Assembly (NCBI RefSeq): GCF_005869845.1
Contig: NZ_VAWF01000004.1
Span: 124,001-188,000 of the forward strand
Length of the DNA: 64,000 nucleotides
DNA from: Fodinibius saliphilus
GTDB lineage: Bacteria > Bacteroidota > Rhodothermia > Balneolales > Balneolaceae
Direction: 5' to 3'
Positions 1-9,361 of the stretch are shown here, piece after piece (the first letter of the stretch is position 1; each line of letters starts with the position of its first letter). The notes beneath the pieces were generated by a model that searched no databases, was not told the DNA's origin, and saw only the letters and a list, made by a program, of their open reading frames with translations. Made by a program: the position numbers and the translations under genes.

Positions 1-326
1 TGAAACAACTCATCAATTTCTGTCTCATCGAGTCCGTAACCGATCAGTTCCTCCAGCAGTTTACGCATCTTTTCAGCCCCTACTTCCAAACGATCAGCCT
101 TATCAAGGTTCGTATTCTGGCGTTCTACGATAAAGCCCTTCCCACGTTCTCCGCGTATGAGACCTTCATCAGCTAAAATATGATATGCTTTCCGTACGGT
201 ATGGAAACTAGATTCAAGCTGCTGCCCCAATTGACGGGTAGAGGGCAACATTTCACCCACGCGAAATTGCTTGGTAGCAATCATTAAGCGAATACGGTCA
301 GCAATATATTTGGCAGAAGTTTTCAA
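1..326 (-). CDS. GntR-family transcriptional regulator (partial, C-terminus off the left edge)
   Basis: Reading leftward, about 108 residues are visible and the frame runs off the window. The N-terminal half is a GntR winged helix-turn-helix: residues 20-70 include VGEMLPSTRQLGQQLE, HTVRKAYHILADEGLIR and GERGKGFIV, the recognition helix and wing of the YtrA/GntR type. The next 30 residues look like a helix rich in Lys, Leu and Glu. I see no effector domain, which suggests the short YtrA-like subfamily, but the protein is incomplete. No ATG is available; the frame opens at 350 and the first plausible start is a TTG at 326, with an AAGAG stretch about 12 nt upstream. A perfect 14-bp palindrome lies 48 bp upstream and may be its own operator. 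Family is solid; target genes are unknown. Confidence 0.82.
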   Translation of the reverse strand, partial: MKTSAKYIADRIRLMIATKQFRVGEMLPSTRQLGQQLESSFHTVRKAYHILADEGLIRGERGKGFIVERQNTNLDKADRLEVGAEKMRKLLEELIGYGLDETEIDELF

Positions 327-373
327 AAATAGACATACTCTTTTTAAAGTTTACAGCACTAAAGATAGGTGTT

Positions 374-387
374 AGAATGATCATTCT
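374..387. promoter_or_regulatory. 14-bp perfect palindrome, possible GntR operator
   Basis: AGAATGATCATTCT is a perfect palindrome in the roughly 305-bp gap between the leftward GntR gene and the rightward cyclase. Flanking GTG and CAC extend the symmetry with a one-base offset. Its position 48 bp before the GntR start suggests autoregulation. I see nothing else of note in 331-635 apart from a good Shine-Dalgarno at 624-630. Confidence 0.4.
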
Positions 388-635
388 CACAGTTCGTTTT
401 AATCTTTAAGATCTTTCTACATCTAGAATTATACCTTTTTGACACTACCAGAAGAACCGTTAACAAAAATAGCTCTAAACTTGGTCAACCCTGTCGTTTT
501 TAAAGTATATTCAACTAAGTTGAACAGACTCCTATCCTTTTAAAAACATAGTTGCTTTTCCAGCCATATTACTTCAAATTGTTAGCGACCTTCATTAAGA
601 TGGTTCATATTCATTAGGGCAAAAAAGGGGTAAAT

Positions 636-2798
636 ATTCGCAACTTATCAAAAAAAACACACCTGGCGATATTAGCTGCCGGTTTTTTTCTGATTGGCTT
701 GCTGGGATTTTCAACAGGTATTTTTGATGCACTTGACCGTTTAATATTAGACTCTAAGTTCCGATACCTCCAGCAAGAAGATCCGAACAAAAAGATTGTA
801 CTTGTTAGCATAGATGAAAAAAGCCTCTCCTATTTTAATAAAAATGGGATGTATTGGCCTTGGCCCCGAGAGTTTTATCAAATAACAACAGACTACCTGT
901 CGCAATCGGGAGCCGAACTCATTATATATGATATTCTTTTTGATACCCCGGATTTTGATCGCCGTAATATCTCTGGCACGCGAAGCGATAAACGGTTTAT
1001 ACAATCGCTTGAGAATGCCCAAAACAGTATTCTTGCATTTAAATCAACAGCAGCTCAAGATTCTATTGGTGCAGCCGTCAATCAGTATGCTGCGCTTAAA
1101 CACTATCAAATAAATGATAAGGGCCCATATCAACAACCGCACCTGCTTACATCTAGGCCGATACAAAAGCTAGCCCAGTCGACCAAGCGTATGGGCAATA
1201 CTGTTATGTCTGCCGATGAGGACGGGTTGATCCGAACAGTACACCTTTTTGATAGCTTAGCTCATAAAGGATATGTACCTACTTTATCAATGGCAGCTTA
1301 TCTAGAATTACTTGATGGCAAACCTAAATTGGAATGGAAAAAACAGGGACTGCAAGTTGGAGATAAAGTTGTCCCACTTCAAGAAAACGGAGACTATCTT
1401 ATCAACTGGTATAGTAAAGGAGGCGTACAGGAGGGTACCTTTCCTTATTACTCATTTCATGCTATTGTTCAGAGTGCCATCCAGAAAATGAGAGATTCTA
1501 CTGCAACCGTCCCACTCCCGCCATCTGTATTTCAAGATAAAATTGTGATTATAGGAGCCTCTGCAGCTGGACTTGGAGATATTAAAAGCACACCTATGAG
1601 TTCCCTGGAAGCCTTCCCCGGCATGGAAATTCAGGCCACTATCCTAAACAACCTTATAGGAGAGAATTTTATAACCCAGCCTCCTTCCTGGCTGAACGGT
1701 GTTATTCTGTTACTGCTATGTGTTGGAATACCAATTTTAATTGCATACAGCCGTCCAACAAAGGGGGCCTCAATAACAATCGGAATATTAATACTGATTT
1801 TATTATCCGGACTGGCACTTTTTAGCTTCAGCAGAATCTGGATTCCTACCGGTATGTTTTTTGTAATGGGGGTGATTACTTATAGTGGCTCTGCAGCATA
1901 CAAATATTTTGCCGAAGAAAAACAAAAGAAAAAGATAAGATCTGCTTTTGGTCAATACGTACAACCTGAGTTTGTAAAACAGCTTATTGCCCAACCCAAG
2001 TTGTTAAAATTAGGAGGAGAAAAGAAACATCTTACGGTTATGTTTTCAGATTTGGCCGGCTTTACCAGCATTTCTGAGTCTAAACCTCCAGAAGAACTGG
2101 TATCCTTTCTGAATGAATACCTTGGGGCTATGACAAACATCATTTTTGACCACTCGGGAACAGTAGATAAATATATTGGAGATGCTGTTATGGCATTTTG
2201 GGGGGCTCCCATCAGCCAGGAAAATCATGCGGAACTCGCCTGTCGCAGTACCATAAAAATGCTTGAAAAGGTTAATCAGATGACTCCACAAAATACTGAT
2301 ACCCATGCACGTTTCGGTATTGCAACCGGTGATATGATTGTAGGAAATATTGGCTCATATAATCGCTTTAACTATACCGTACTCGGAGATACAGTCAACC
2401 TTGCAGCCCGACTCGAAGCAGCAAATAAGAACTATGGGAGTCGCGCTATGATTTCTGAAAAAACTTATGAATTAGTAAAAAAGCAGTTTGTATGCCGCCC
2501 ACTTGATATGCTAGTCGTTAAGGGGAAAACAAAACCTGTACGCGTTTATGAACTTATGGCAGATAAAGAATCACCAAATAACCTTGAAAGGCTTAATAAG
2601 GCAACGTATCTCTACCAGAATGGCTTAAATCACTACTACAATAGAAATTGGAATGAGGCTATTACTGCTTTCAGAGAAGTAACAGAATTACTGCCTGAAG
2701 ACGGTCCTTCGCTCATGTATATCGAGAGATGTCAAAAATTCATTAAAGAACCGCCCCCTGCCAACTGGGATGGCGTTTTCCACCTCAAAACAAAATAA
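636..2798 (+). CDS. CHASE2-domain class III adenylate cyclase
   Basis: Membrane-bound sensor cyclase. After an N-terminal hydrophobic helix comes a CHASE2 extracytoplasmic sensor domain (about residues 45-340), then three close transmembrane segments (about 350-430), then a class III cyclase domain (about 455-640). Metal-binding aspartates are visible in MFSDLAGFTS and in GDAVMAFWG. DKYIGD and YTVLGDTVNLAARLE supply the Lys, Asp, Asn and Arg expected of an ATP-using cyclase, so cAMP is the likely product. The C-terminal 60 residues resemble a TPR unit. Start choice is odd. The first ATG/GTG/TTG is a TTG at 699, which has no ribosome site and cuts the first membrane helix in half. The frame is open from 618, and AAAGGGG at 624-630 sits 5 nt before an ATT at 636 that would restore the helix. 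I use 636 as an inferred ATT start; 699 is the conservative alternative. Confidence 0.9.
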   Translation: MRNLSKKTHLAILAAGFFLIGLLGFSTGIFDALDRLILDSKFRYLQQEDPNKKIVLVSIDEKSLSYFNKNGMYWPWPREFYQITTDYLSQSGAELIIYDILFDTPDFDRRNISGTRSDKRFIQSLENAQNSILAFKSTAAQDSIGAAVNQYAALKHYQINDKGPYQQPHLLTSRPIQKLAQSTKRMGNTVMSADEDGLIRTVHLFDSLAHKGYVPTLSMAAYLELLDGKPKLEWKKQGLQVGDKVVPLQENGDYLINWYSKGGVQEGTFPYYSFHAIVQSAIQKMRDSTATVPLPPSVFQDKIVIIGASAAGLGDIKSTPMSSLEAFPGMEIQATILNNLIGENFITQPPSWLNGVILLLLCVGIPILIAYSRPTKGASITIGILILILLSGLALFSFSRIWIPTGMFFVMGVITYSGSAAYKYFAEEKQKKKIRSAFGQYVQPEFVKQLIAQPKLLKLGGEKKHLTVMFSDLAGFTSISESKPPEELVSFLNEYLGAMTNIIFDHSGTVDKYIGDAVMAFWGAPISQENHAELACRSTIKMLEKVNQMTPQNTDTHARFGIATGDMIVGNIGSYNRFNYTVLGDTVNLAARLEAANKNYGSRAMISEKTYELVKKQFVCRPLDMLVVKGKTKPVRVYELMADKESPNNLERLNKATYLYQNGLNHYYNRNWNEAITAFREVTELLPEDGPSLMYIERCQKFIKEPPPANWDGVFHLKTK

Positions 2799-2808
2799 CA
2801 AATCAACT

Positions 2809-4113
2809 ATGTTTCGAAAGTACCTTGTACCTTCGTTCATCTTTCTTCTAGTTACAGGAATTGCTGCAACCATTGCATTAAAAACATTAAACATCAAGAA
2901 CAGTGTAGATATGCGTAATGGGCCTGGCTCATACTATAAACTACTTCTCAGGCTACAACCCGGATCAGAAGTGGAACAGTTAGAACGAGAGCAGCAATGG
3001 TTGAAAGTTAAGACCCCAAAAGAGGTAGGGTGGATACCGGAGCGTTCTGTTTATACACAAAAACAAAAAAAAGAACCTGATGATAACGGCTCCTTAAAAG
3101 AGACTGCAGAGAATGCCTTTGATGAACTCTCCGATAAAAAAAATGATACTGCTAGTGATCCGTATGCCTCACGGGCCCAGGTTGCAGCTGCTGTAAAAGG
3201 ATTTGCCCAAAGCTTTACTTCCCAGAAAACAACTGCTCAAGAAGAGAACCTTCTTAAGAACTTTGATAGTTATGTAGATAAAGCTGCCTACAAACAATTC
3301 AGAAATCAAAGGTTAGATAACTGGAGTTGGGCCAAGGCACAATCACGACTCGCAATAGATCCTGGTAAGGCCCCTGCCTTAAACCCTCAAAGAGAACAAG
3401 CAGGATGGGGCATTGCCAATGTTATAGCCCAGCGAGGACTCCTAAAAGATAAAGCCTTACAGCAGTATTTAACTCATATTGCATTAGTAATAGCTGAAAA
3501 CTCTCATCGCTATGAAACCACTGTTCAGGTCTATATTCTGGAGACTAACAAAATCACAGGCTTTGCCGCTCCAAACGGCAGTATCTTTGTCTCCAAGGGG
3601 GCGCTTCAACTTATGAAGAATGAAGCAGGATTTGCCTATTTCGTTGCTCATGAATTAGCACATATTGTCTTTAATCACGGTGCTAAAGAAACAGAAAAAC
3701 GGGAACCAAAAATTAGAGCTGAAGAAGGGTTCGAAGAATTAAATGAAGAGACAGGACAAAATAGAGATCAAAAGTATATTGAAACAGAAGCAGAACTAAC
3801 GAAATGGGCTAACCAAGTTTACGAATACACGATTAAAGATCGCCTTAATGAATATGAATATGAAGCCGATTACTGGGGACTTGCATATACCTATAGGGCA
3901 GGATACGACGCTTACCAGGGACTTGAACTGCTAAAGCGAATTTATGACCGTCAAGGAGATTTTGACCGAGGTATTGGCCTTGTAAAATGGGAAGGTACTT
4001 CGTTGCGAAAAAGAATTACTAAAGTTAAAAAACACCTTCAAGATTTTAATATATCGTCCGGCTTTGGAAACCAGCACACATCAACATTCCAACAAATGGT
4101 AAGGGATATATAA
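2809..4113 (+). CDS. M48-family metalloprotease with N-terminal SH3 domain
   Basis: Starts 11 bp after the cyclase stop, so probably co-transcribed with it. An upstream in-frame ATG inside the cyclase gene is less likely than the ATG at 2809 (MFRKYLVPS), which begins directly with a signal anchor or signal peptide (VPSFIFLLVTGIAATIAL). Residues 30-85 form a bacterial SH3 domain (VDMRNGPGSYYKLLLRL, then VGWIPERSVY). The C-terminal half is an M48 peptidase: HELAHIVFNH gives the HExxH zinc site, and EYEADYWG supplies the third ligand. It is expected in the periplasm or at the membrane, in cell-envelope protein quality control. The acidic spacer after the SH3 domain looks disordered. The substrate cannot be inferred. 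Confidence 0.9.
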   Translation: MFRKYLVPSFIFLLVTGIAATIALKTLNIKNSVDMRNGPGSYYKLLLRLQPGSEVEQLEREQQWLKVKTPKEVGWIPERSVYTQKQKKEPDDNGSLKETAENAFDELSDKKNDTASDPYASRAQVAAAVKGFAQSFTSQKTTAQEENLLKNFDSYVDKAAYKQFRNQRLDNWSWAKAQSRLAIDPGKAPALNPQREQAGWGIANVIAQRGLLKDKALQQYLTHIALVIAENSHRYETTVQVYILETNKITGFAAPNGSIFVSKGALQLMKNEAGFAYFVAHELAHIVFNHGAKETEKREPKIRAEEGFEELNEETGQNRDQKYIETEAELTKWANQVYEYTIKDRLNEYEYEADYWGLAYTYRAGYDAYQGLELLKRIYDRQGDFDRGIGLVKWEGTSLRKRITKVKKHLQDFNISSGFGNQHTSTFQQMVRDI

Positions 4114-4146
4114 AAGGCAGGACTTTTAGTGCCCTGCCTTTTTATT
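4112..4146 (+). terminator. Intrinsic terminator after the protease
   Basis: GGCAGG at 4116-4121 pairs with CCTGCC at 4133-4138 and is followed by TTTTTATTT. A-rich sequence on the left flank means it could also work for the converging TonB-receptor transcript. Confidence 0.75.
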
Positions 4147-4193
4147 TCACACTGTTTTATGTAACCATCATTAAATAAAATGGTATAAGGTGA

Positions 4194-6707
4194 TTAAAAT
4201 GTAGGAAGGTTAGCTTTCAATTCAATCATCGCCATTCGCCCAATTGTTGGAGAAGCAACAAACTCTCGGACTTCGGATCCAAACAAATTAGTAACCTGTG
4301 CCGACACAGTTACATAATCGCTAAACTTATAACCTCCACTTATATCAATATTTACAAAGCCTCCCAAAGGACCGTCATTCCAGTCTCTGCCTACCCGTGC
4401 ATTTTCAACAACAGGATCACCACCTACGGTAATATCTCTGTTTGTCTCTGATGCTACATTGATTCCTGAGAAGAAGTTATAACTCTGAACCCAGCGTCCA
4501 AATATGCTTCCAAAAAACTTGTCTTTATTAACATTGAGCCCGAGACTTATTTTGTTTTTTGGGGTGTTAATAGGCAAGTCTGTGGTCTGCACCTCACCAT
4601 CTCCATTCGCATCATTGGACAGATCACTTTTATCCAAGGAAAAATCAAAATATGAGTAATTCATCTTAATACTTATTTCATCATTAATGAAATAATTCAG
4701 CCCCAGATCAAAACCATAAGTATTAACTTTACCATAGTTTAAATAGGTGAGCACAAAGTCACCAGGCTGTACAATACCGCTCTGGAGTTCACTAATAGGC
4801 TGGTCGCCTCTTTTTGTAACGATAGGACCACCTGAGAATGCTTGAGGAACAATATTGTTTAAGGGACTTAAAAAGTCTTCGGAGAAATTATAATACGCAT
4901 TAGCATCTACAAACAGATTTGAAAGTGGAGTTCCCTTATATCCCAACTCCAAAGTCTGTATAGTTTCCACATCAATGGGATCAATTGTTGAACCATCGCT
5001 AAGTGTAAACCCTTCACCATTACCCAATACGATACCCCCAAATAGGTTCATCTCCATGTTTAGGATTGTAGGAGCTGCAATTCCCTTGCCGTAGGTAAAT
5101 CGCCAAGTGCCCTTTTCCCCTACCCGTAACAATCCTGCTTTAGGGATAAAGTTGAATCCATATTTATCGTGATTATCCCCTCGAGCTGCAAATATAGCTT
5201 TTAGACCACCAAAGCCCAGCGTTTTTTCCAATTGAACAGAAAACCCAATTTGGTTGATAACAATATCACTATTCCCATCACTATCCAGCAGGTATGTCCC
5301 CTTACTGTTTGCGATGTCTCGTTGATATTGTGCACCAATAATGTAATTAAAGTTACCGATATTGTTATTATACTGGACTTCTGCTGCCAAACGCCTAGAA
5401 TCATCTTTAAAAACCGAACCCCGATCTAGGGCTACTCCATTGCTGGGCGAACTACCAGCCCATTGCTCCGTAAATGAACGTTCCCGCGCCTCTTCTTCAC
5501 TGAATCCGGCATTTTTGAATGTAAGGTAATTTTGCGTTCGCTGGTTCATTGCAAAAGTATCATCGGTCTTACTCCAGGTGTGGTTTACCTGCATAAACAA
5601 GTTTTCTGAACTAAATCGTCCTTGCAGGTAATGAACTTGCCAGTCTTTGATATTATTTCTTCCGGCATTTGTCACCCCAATATAATTACTGTTACTACCC
5701 CCGTAATTCAAAATAATGTCTGATTCGTCCCCTACATCGAAATACAGTCCTGCTTCTCCTTTGAGCACATCAAAATCCGGTTCCAATCCTATTTCACGAG
5801 ATGCCTGGCTACCAAAATATACGGTGTCGGTATAAGCAAACTCTTTACCACGGGTATATCCTCCGGTTATTTTCAGACCTACCCCCTCAGTTATTTCATC
5901 AGCGTAACGTAAACGTCCTGTAAACTGTTCTTGGCTACCTCCACCTACCACGACAGTGGTACCTTCAGTATTCCTGGGATCCTTGGATATGGTATTGATA
6001 AGACCATTATGAGCATTAGGGCCATACAATGCTGCAGAAGGACCCAACACCACCTCTGTTCGGGCTATGTCTTCTTTTATCTTAGGCTCCATCAAACCGA
6101 ATGGTAACTCAGTAGCAATTAACGTAGAAAGCCGACCATCAGTCATTTGCAATACCTTCGTATTAAAAGCACTGTTAAAACCACGTACATTGATACCTGT
6201 TCCATAAACACCAGTACGAACGTAGTCAACACCTTTTAACCTAGAGAGCAACTCCCCGGTATTAAACGAAGCAGACTGCGAAAGCTGTTGATCGTCAATA
6301 ACCTCGATTGTAGCAGGAGCATCTGTAATTTTTTCTGCGCTCCTCCCCTTTGAAGCTGATACAACCACCTCATTCCCAGACCAAACGGTCTTCTCCAGCT
6401 GAATATCCACAGTTACTGTTTTCCCTGCTTCGACAGTAACAGGATCACTCTCAAATGACCCGAAACCAAGATAAGTGGCTTTTACTCTATATTGGCCATT
6501 AGCAAGGTCAGTAATCTTGTAAATTCCTGATTTATCTGTGGCCGCACCTTTAGTGGTGCCTACCAAAGATACATTAACCCCGGGCATGACCTCTCCGGTT
6601 TCCTCATCTGTAACCGTCCCCGTTATAGTGCCACTATTTTGCGCCCAGGCACTTGATGCTATAAACATCAAGGCACAGAACAATGTAATAGTTACTAGTT
6701 TTCTCAT
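4194..6707 (-). CDS. TonB-dependent receptor with carboxypeptidase-like N-terminal domain
   Basis: Outer-membrane active-transport barrel of about 837 residues. The ATG at 6707 is chosen over one at 6719 because GGGGA lies 6 nt upstream. A signal peptide ends near AWAQ. Residues 30-110 are a CarboxypepD_reg-like beta-sandwich (GTVTDEETGEVMPGVNVSL), followed by a plug domain (about 125-245, with VVLGPSAALYGPNAHNGLIN) and a beta-barrel to the end. The last residues, MAMIELKANLPTF, fit a barrel terminus. It is neither SusC-length nor paired with a SusD gene. It is the last gene of the leftward acyl-metabolism cluster. A 16-bp inverted repeat 58 bp upstream matches two others in that cluster, so control by the GbsR-type regulator is likely. 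Its substrate is unknown; family membership alone does not separate siderophores, lipids and other ligands. Confidence 0.92.
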   Translation of the reverse strand: MRKLVTITLFCALMFIASSAWAQNSGTITGTVTDEETGEVMPGVNVSLVGTTKGAATDKSGIYKITDLANGQYRVKATYLGFGSFESDPVTVEAGKTVTVDIQLEKTVWSGNEVVVSASKGRSAEKITDAPATIEVIDDQQLSQSASFNTGELLSRLKGVDYVRTGVYGTGINVRGFNSAFNTKVLQMTDGRLSTLIATELPFGLMEPKIKEDIARTEVVLGPSAALYGPNAHNGLINTISKDPRNTEGTTVVVGGGSQEQFTGRLRYADEITEGVGLKITGGYTRGKEFAYTDTVYFGSQASREIGLEPDFDVLKGEAGLYFDVGDESDIILNYGGSNSNYIGVTNAGRNNIKDWQVHYLQGRFSSENLFMQVNHTWSKTDDTFAMNQRTQNYLTFKNAGFSEEEARERSFTEQWAGSSPSNGVALDRGSVFKDDSRRLAAEVQYNNNIGNFNYIIGAQYQRDIANSKGTYLLDSDGNSDIVINQIGFSVQLEKTLGFGGLKAIFAARGDNHDKYGFNFIPKAGLLRVGEKGTWRFTYGKGIAAPTILNMEMNLFGGIVLGNGEGFTLSDGSTIDPIDVETIQTLELGYKGTPLSNLFVDANAYYNFSEDFLSPLNNIVPQAFSGGPIVTKRGDQPISELQSGIVQPGDFVLTYLNYGKVNTYGFDLGLNYFINDEISIKMNYSYFDFSLDKSDLSNDANGDGEVQTTDLPINTPKNKISLGLNVNKDKFFGSIFGRWVQSYNFFSGINVASETNRDITVGGDPVVENARVGRDWNDGPLGGFVNIDISGGYKFSDYVTVSAQVTNLFGSEVREFVASPTIGRMAMIELKANLPTF

Positions 6708-6764
6708 AATAATCCCCATTTATTATTTATGTTACCGTTTATTTCTTTTCATGTTTATCAAAGT

Positions 6765-6780
6765 TTTGGAAAATTTCAAA
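6765..6780 (-). promoter_or_regulatory. Candidate operator 1 of the GbsR-type cluster
   Basis: On the minus strand this reads TTTGAAATTTTCCAAA, an imperfect inverted repeat of half-site TTTGRAA. It lies just beyond the stop of the 6783-7868 hydrolase and 58 bp upstream of the receptor start. Copies at 13697 and 14277 share the consensus TTTGAAAnnTTYCAAA. Operator function is inferred from position and repetition. Confidence 0.6.
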
Positions 6781-6782
6781 CA

Positions 6783-7868
6783 TTAATTACGTAAATCGTT
6801 ATTTTTACTCTCAAAATACCCCACCATGGTATCAAGTACCTCTCCTTGCTTTTCTATAAAGGGTGTATGTCCACAATCATCGATGAACTTTTTATCAACT
6901 TTCCCCCCTTGCCCCAGATATTGCTGCAATGCATATTTAATTTGAGCTATCATCGGTTGTGGAGGATAGCTATCACTACCCGGCCAACCTTTCCTTAACT
7001 TCAACTTTCCCTGGTACCCCGGGTCAGAATATGACTGATCGGAAATAATTTTGTCATCTTTTCCGTGAATCCAGAGCAGTGGTGGCTTAGGACTAGCCTC
7101 TACAAATTGCTGTAGTAAATTGGTATTGTATTTGGGAGAAAGCGCATTTACCGGCCCATATTTACCGGGCGCTACCCCCGGCCAATAATCAGATTTCCTG
7201 TAATCACCCGGATATTTCATTTCTCCAGTATGAATTTGGAGCATGGCTGACAAGATTTCATCTTCTCGCTCCGCCCGAAACCCTTCTTTCCAAAAAAGCC
7301 TGTTCATTGTATTCCTTGGTGAAAACAAAGGATCTTCTGTCGACCGATCTCCGGCCCTGAGACGTTCCACAAATTCATCAACCACAATACCGCCCCCTGA
7401 ACCGGAATAATCCTTATTATTTGCGATTCCCGTGGCTTCGTGAATGCCTCCAAACCCCATGGGCGGTCCCGGTGAAATAAGTGTTACGGTGTCAATAAAA
7501 TTTGCCATTCGATCAATCATCCCCCAGCATACAAACCCTCCCAGAGAATGGCCTACCAAATGATAATGCGATAACTCCAAGGCATTAACTAATGAAGCCA
7601 GATCCTCAACCCAATCTTCTATTCCTTTTGTAGCATCAATAATTTGGTCTTCAGTCTGCCCAAACCCACGCAGATCGGGTGCTATACAGTAGTATTTATC
7701 AGATAGAGCCTTCATTAACGGCTCCCAGACAGTTGAAGAACAGGTATTTCCATGCAAAAATAACACAGGCGGACTTGCTACTTCACCAGCGATAAGCAAG
7801 TGCATCCGGATTCTTTCGGTAGTTATAAACCGAGAAGTGACACCCTTAAGATGAGTGATTTCATTCAT
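6783..7868 (-). CDS. Alpha/beta hydrolase (cluster hydrolase 2)
   Basis: A 361-residue alpha/beta-hydrolase-fold enzyme without a signal peptide, so probably cytoplasmic. Visible features are the oxyanion-hole region LFLHGNTCSS (about 36-45), the nucleophile elbow GHSLGG with Ser108, an acid in WIHGKDDKII, and the histidine in DDCGHTPFIEKQ. The segment between the nucleophile and the acid is long (about 130 residues with a Gly-rich stretch), which implies a sizeable lid. It overlaps the upstream acyl-CoA synthetase by 8 bp, so the two are translationally coupled. Hydrolysis of an ester, lactone or thioester made or imported by the cluster is a reasonable inference; the actual substrate cannot be read from sequence. 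Confidence 0.88.
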   Translation of the reverse strand: MNEITHLKGVTSRFITTERIRMHLLIAGEVASPPVLFLHGNTCSSTVWEPLMKALSDKYYCIAPDLRGFGQTEDQIIDATKGIEDWVEDLASLVNALELSHYHLVGHSLGGFVCWGMIDRMANFIDTVTLISPGPPMGFGGIHEATGIANNKDYSGSGGGIVVDEFVERLRAGDRSTEDPLFSPRNTMNRLFWKEGFRAEREDEILSAMLQIHTGEMKYPGDYRKSDYWPGVAPGKYGPVNALSPKYNTNLLQQFVEASPKPPLLWIHGKDDKIISDQSYSDPGYQGKLKLRKGWPGSDSYPPQPMIAQIKYALQQYLGQGGKVDKKFIDDCGHTPFIEKQGEVLDTMVGYFESKNNDLRN

Positions 7869-9360
7869 GCTTCAATGACCTAAATTCCTCTTCCAGATCC
7901 CGTTTCTGAATTTTATTAGAGTCCCCCACCGGAAGTTCATCTCTAAACGCAATATGTTTGGGCAACTGATATCCCGCTAAATATTTCCGGCAATGCGATA
8001 ACAGAACCTCTTCTGATAATACAGCATCATCATGTACCACAACAAAGGCACAGCCGACTTCTCCCCACTGTTCATCCGGCACACCAATAACGGCTACTTG
8101 TGCTACTGCATCGTGCTCATAAATTACTTTCTCTACCTGAACCGGGTAAACATTCTCACCGCCACTGATATACATCTCCTTTTTGCGCCCCACCATATAA
8201 TAGTAACCATCATTATCACAACGGAATAGGTCACCTGTATGCAACCAACCTTCATCAAGGGCTTGGTCTGTAGCTTCTGAATTTTGCCAATAACCTGAAA
8301 ACACATGCGGTCCTTTCATCAAGAGTTCCCCCACCTCTCCTCTGGATACTTCCTCATTTTGCTCATCAACAATTTTGACCCCTATATGGAAATTTGGAAA
8401 GCCTACTGACCCTTTTTTACGGATAGCATCTTCGGCAGGAAGCGAATAACAATTGGGGCCGGCTTCGGTAAGGCCATAGCCCTGACGAATGGGTACTCCC
8501 TTCTCTTGGTATTTTTTGATAATAGGAACGGGACATGATTCACCACCACATATAGCAAAACGGACACTACTAAAATCAGTATTCATAAAACTTTCTTCCT
8601 CCATCATCATACGTAACATGGTGGGGATCCCAAACAGTATACTAACCTCCTCTTCTTCTATCAGATTGTTACATGCTGCTGCATCAAATTCTGATTGCAG
8701 TACCAGCTTGCCCCCATGATGAATTAACGGCGTTAGTAATACATGCCAACCGCCGGTGTGATAAAAAGGAGTATTTACAAAAGAAGAATCATCGGACGTG
8801 AGCCCGAGGCTGATCTCAGTATTGAGGGAATTCCAGTGAACCTGCTGCCATGAAATCATTGCCCCCTTTGAACGACCGGTAGTACCAGAAGTATAGAGAA
8901 TCATTGCGATTTCTTCGGCTTTGGCATGGTATAGCTCCAGTTTGCCTCCTTCGGACTTCAGAACATTTTGTATGGTGTCTATAGACAATAGTGAGTACTC
9001 CTTACCGGCCTCTTTCACCACCGATTTAAATTTATCAGCATACACCAGCAGATGCGGCTTAGAGTCCTCAACTAATTCCATGAGACCCGCTTTGGGTAAC
9101 CGATAGTTCAACGGGACCATAATGACCCCGACTTTTGCGCATGCAAAGAACAACACTATATATTCTATGTTGTTTTTGGATACCACGGCCAAGCGATCTC
9201 CTGCTTCAAGACCCTGATTGTGCTGGAGGTAAAATGCCAATCGGTCGGCCTGTTCATTCAATTTCTCATACGTATATCGATTACCCGAAGAGGTATCGAT
9301 TACTGCCTCTTTATGGGGCGTATGCCGCTTCCGTTTTGTTAGCCAATCGTTATAATACAT
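7861..9360 (-). CDS. AMP-forming acyl-CoA synthetase (ANL superfamily)
   Basis: Activates a carboxylic acid as an acyl-adenylate and then as the CoA thioester. The 499-residue length is normal for a medium-chain or aryl acyl-CoA ligase. Motifs in order: the P-loop-like LYTSGTTGRSKG (about 155-166), GYGLTEAGPNCYS (A5), HTGDLFRCDNDGYYYMVGR (A7/A8), and the catalytic Lys in SNKIQKRDL near the C-terminus. It starts 2 bp after the symporter stop and overlaps the downstream hydrolase by 8 bp, so all three are tightly coupled. Chain length or aromatic specificity cannot be inferred. It lacks the features of the longer OleC-type synthetases. Confidence 0.92.
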   Translation of the reverse strand: MYYNDWLTKRKRHTPHKEAVIDTSSGNRYTYEKLNEQADRLAFYLQHNQGLEAGDRLAVVSKNNIEYIVLFFACAKVGVIMVPLNYRLPKAGLMELVEDSKPHLLVYADKFKSVVKEAGKEYSLLSIDTIQNVLKSEGGKLELYHAKAEEIAMILYTSGTTGRSKGAMISWQQVHWNSLNTEISLGLTSDDSSFVNTPFYHTGGWHVLLTPLIHHGGKLVLQSEFDAAACNNLIEEEEVSILFGIPTMLRMMMEEESFMNTDFSSVRFAICGGESCPVPIIKKYQEKGVPIRQGYGLTEAGPNCYSLPAEDAIRKKGSVGFPNFHIGVKIVDEQNEEVSRGEVGELLMKGPHVFSGYWQNSEATDQALDEGWLHTGDLFRCDNDGYYYMVGRKKEMYISGGENVYPVQVEKVIYEHDAVAQVAVIGVPDEQWGEVGCAFVVVHDDAVLSEEVLLSHCRKYLAGYQLPKHIAFRDELPVGDSNKIQKRDLEEEFRSLKHE

Positions 9361-9361
9361 A

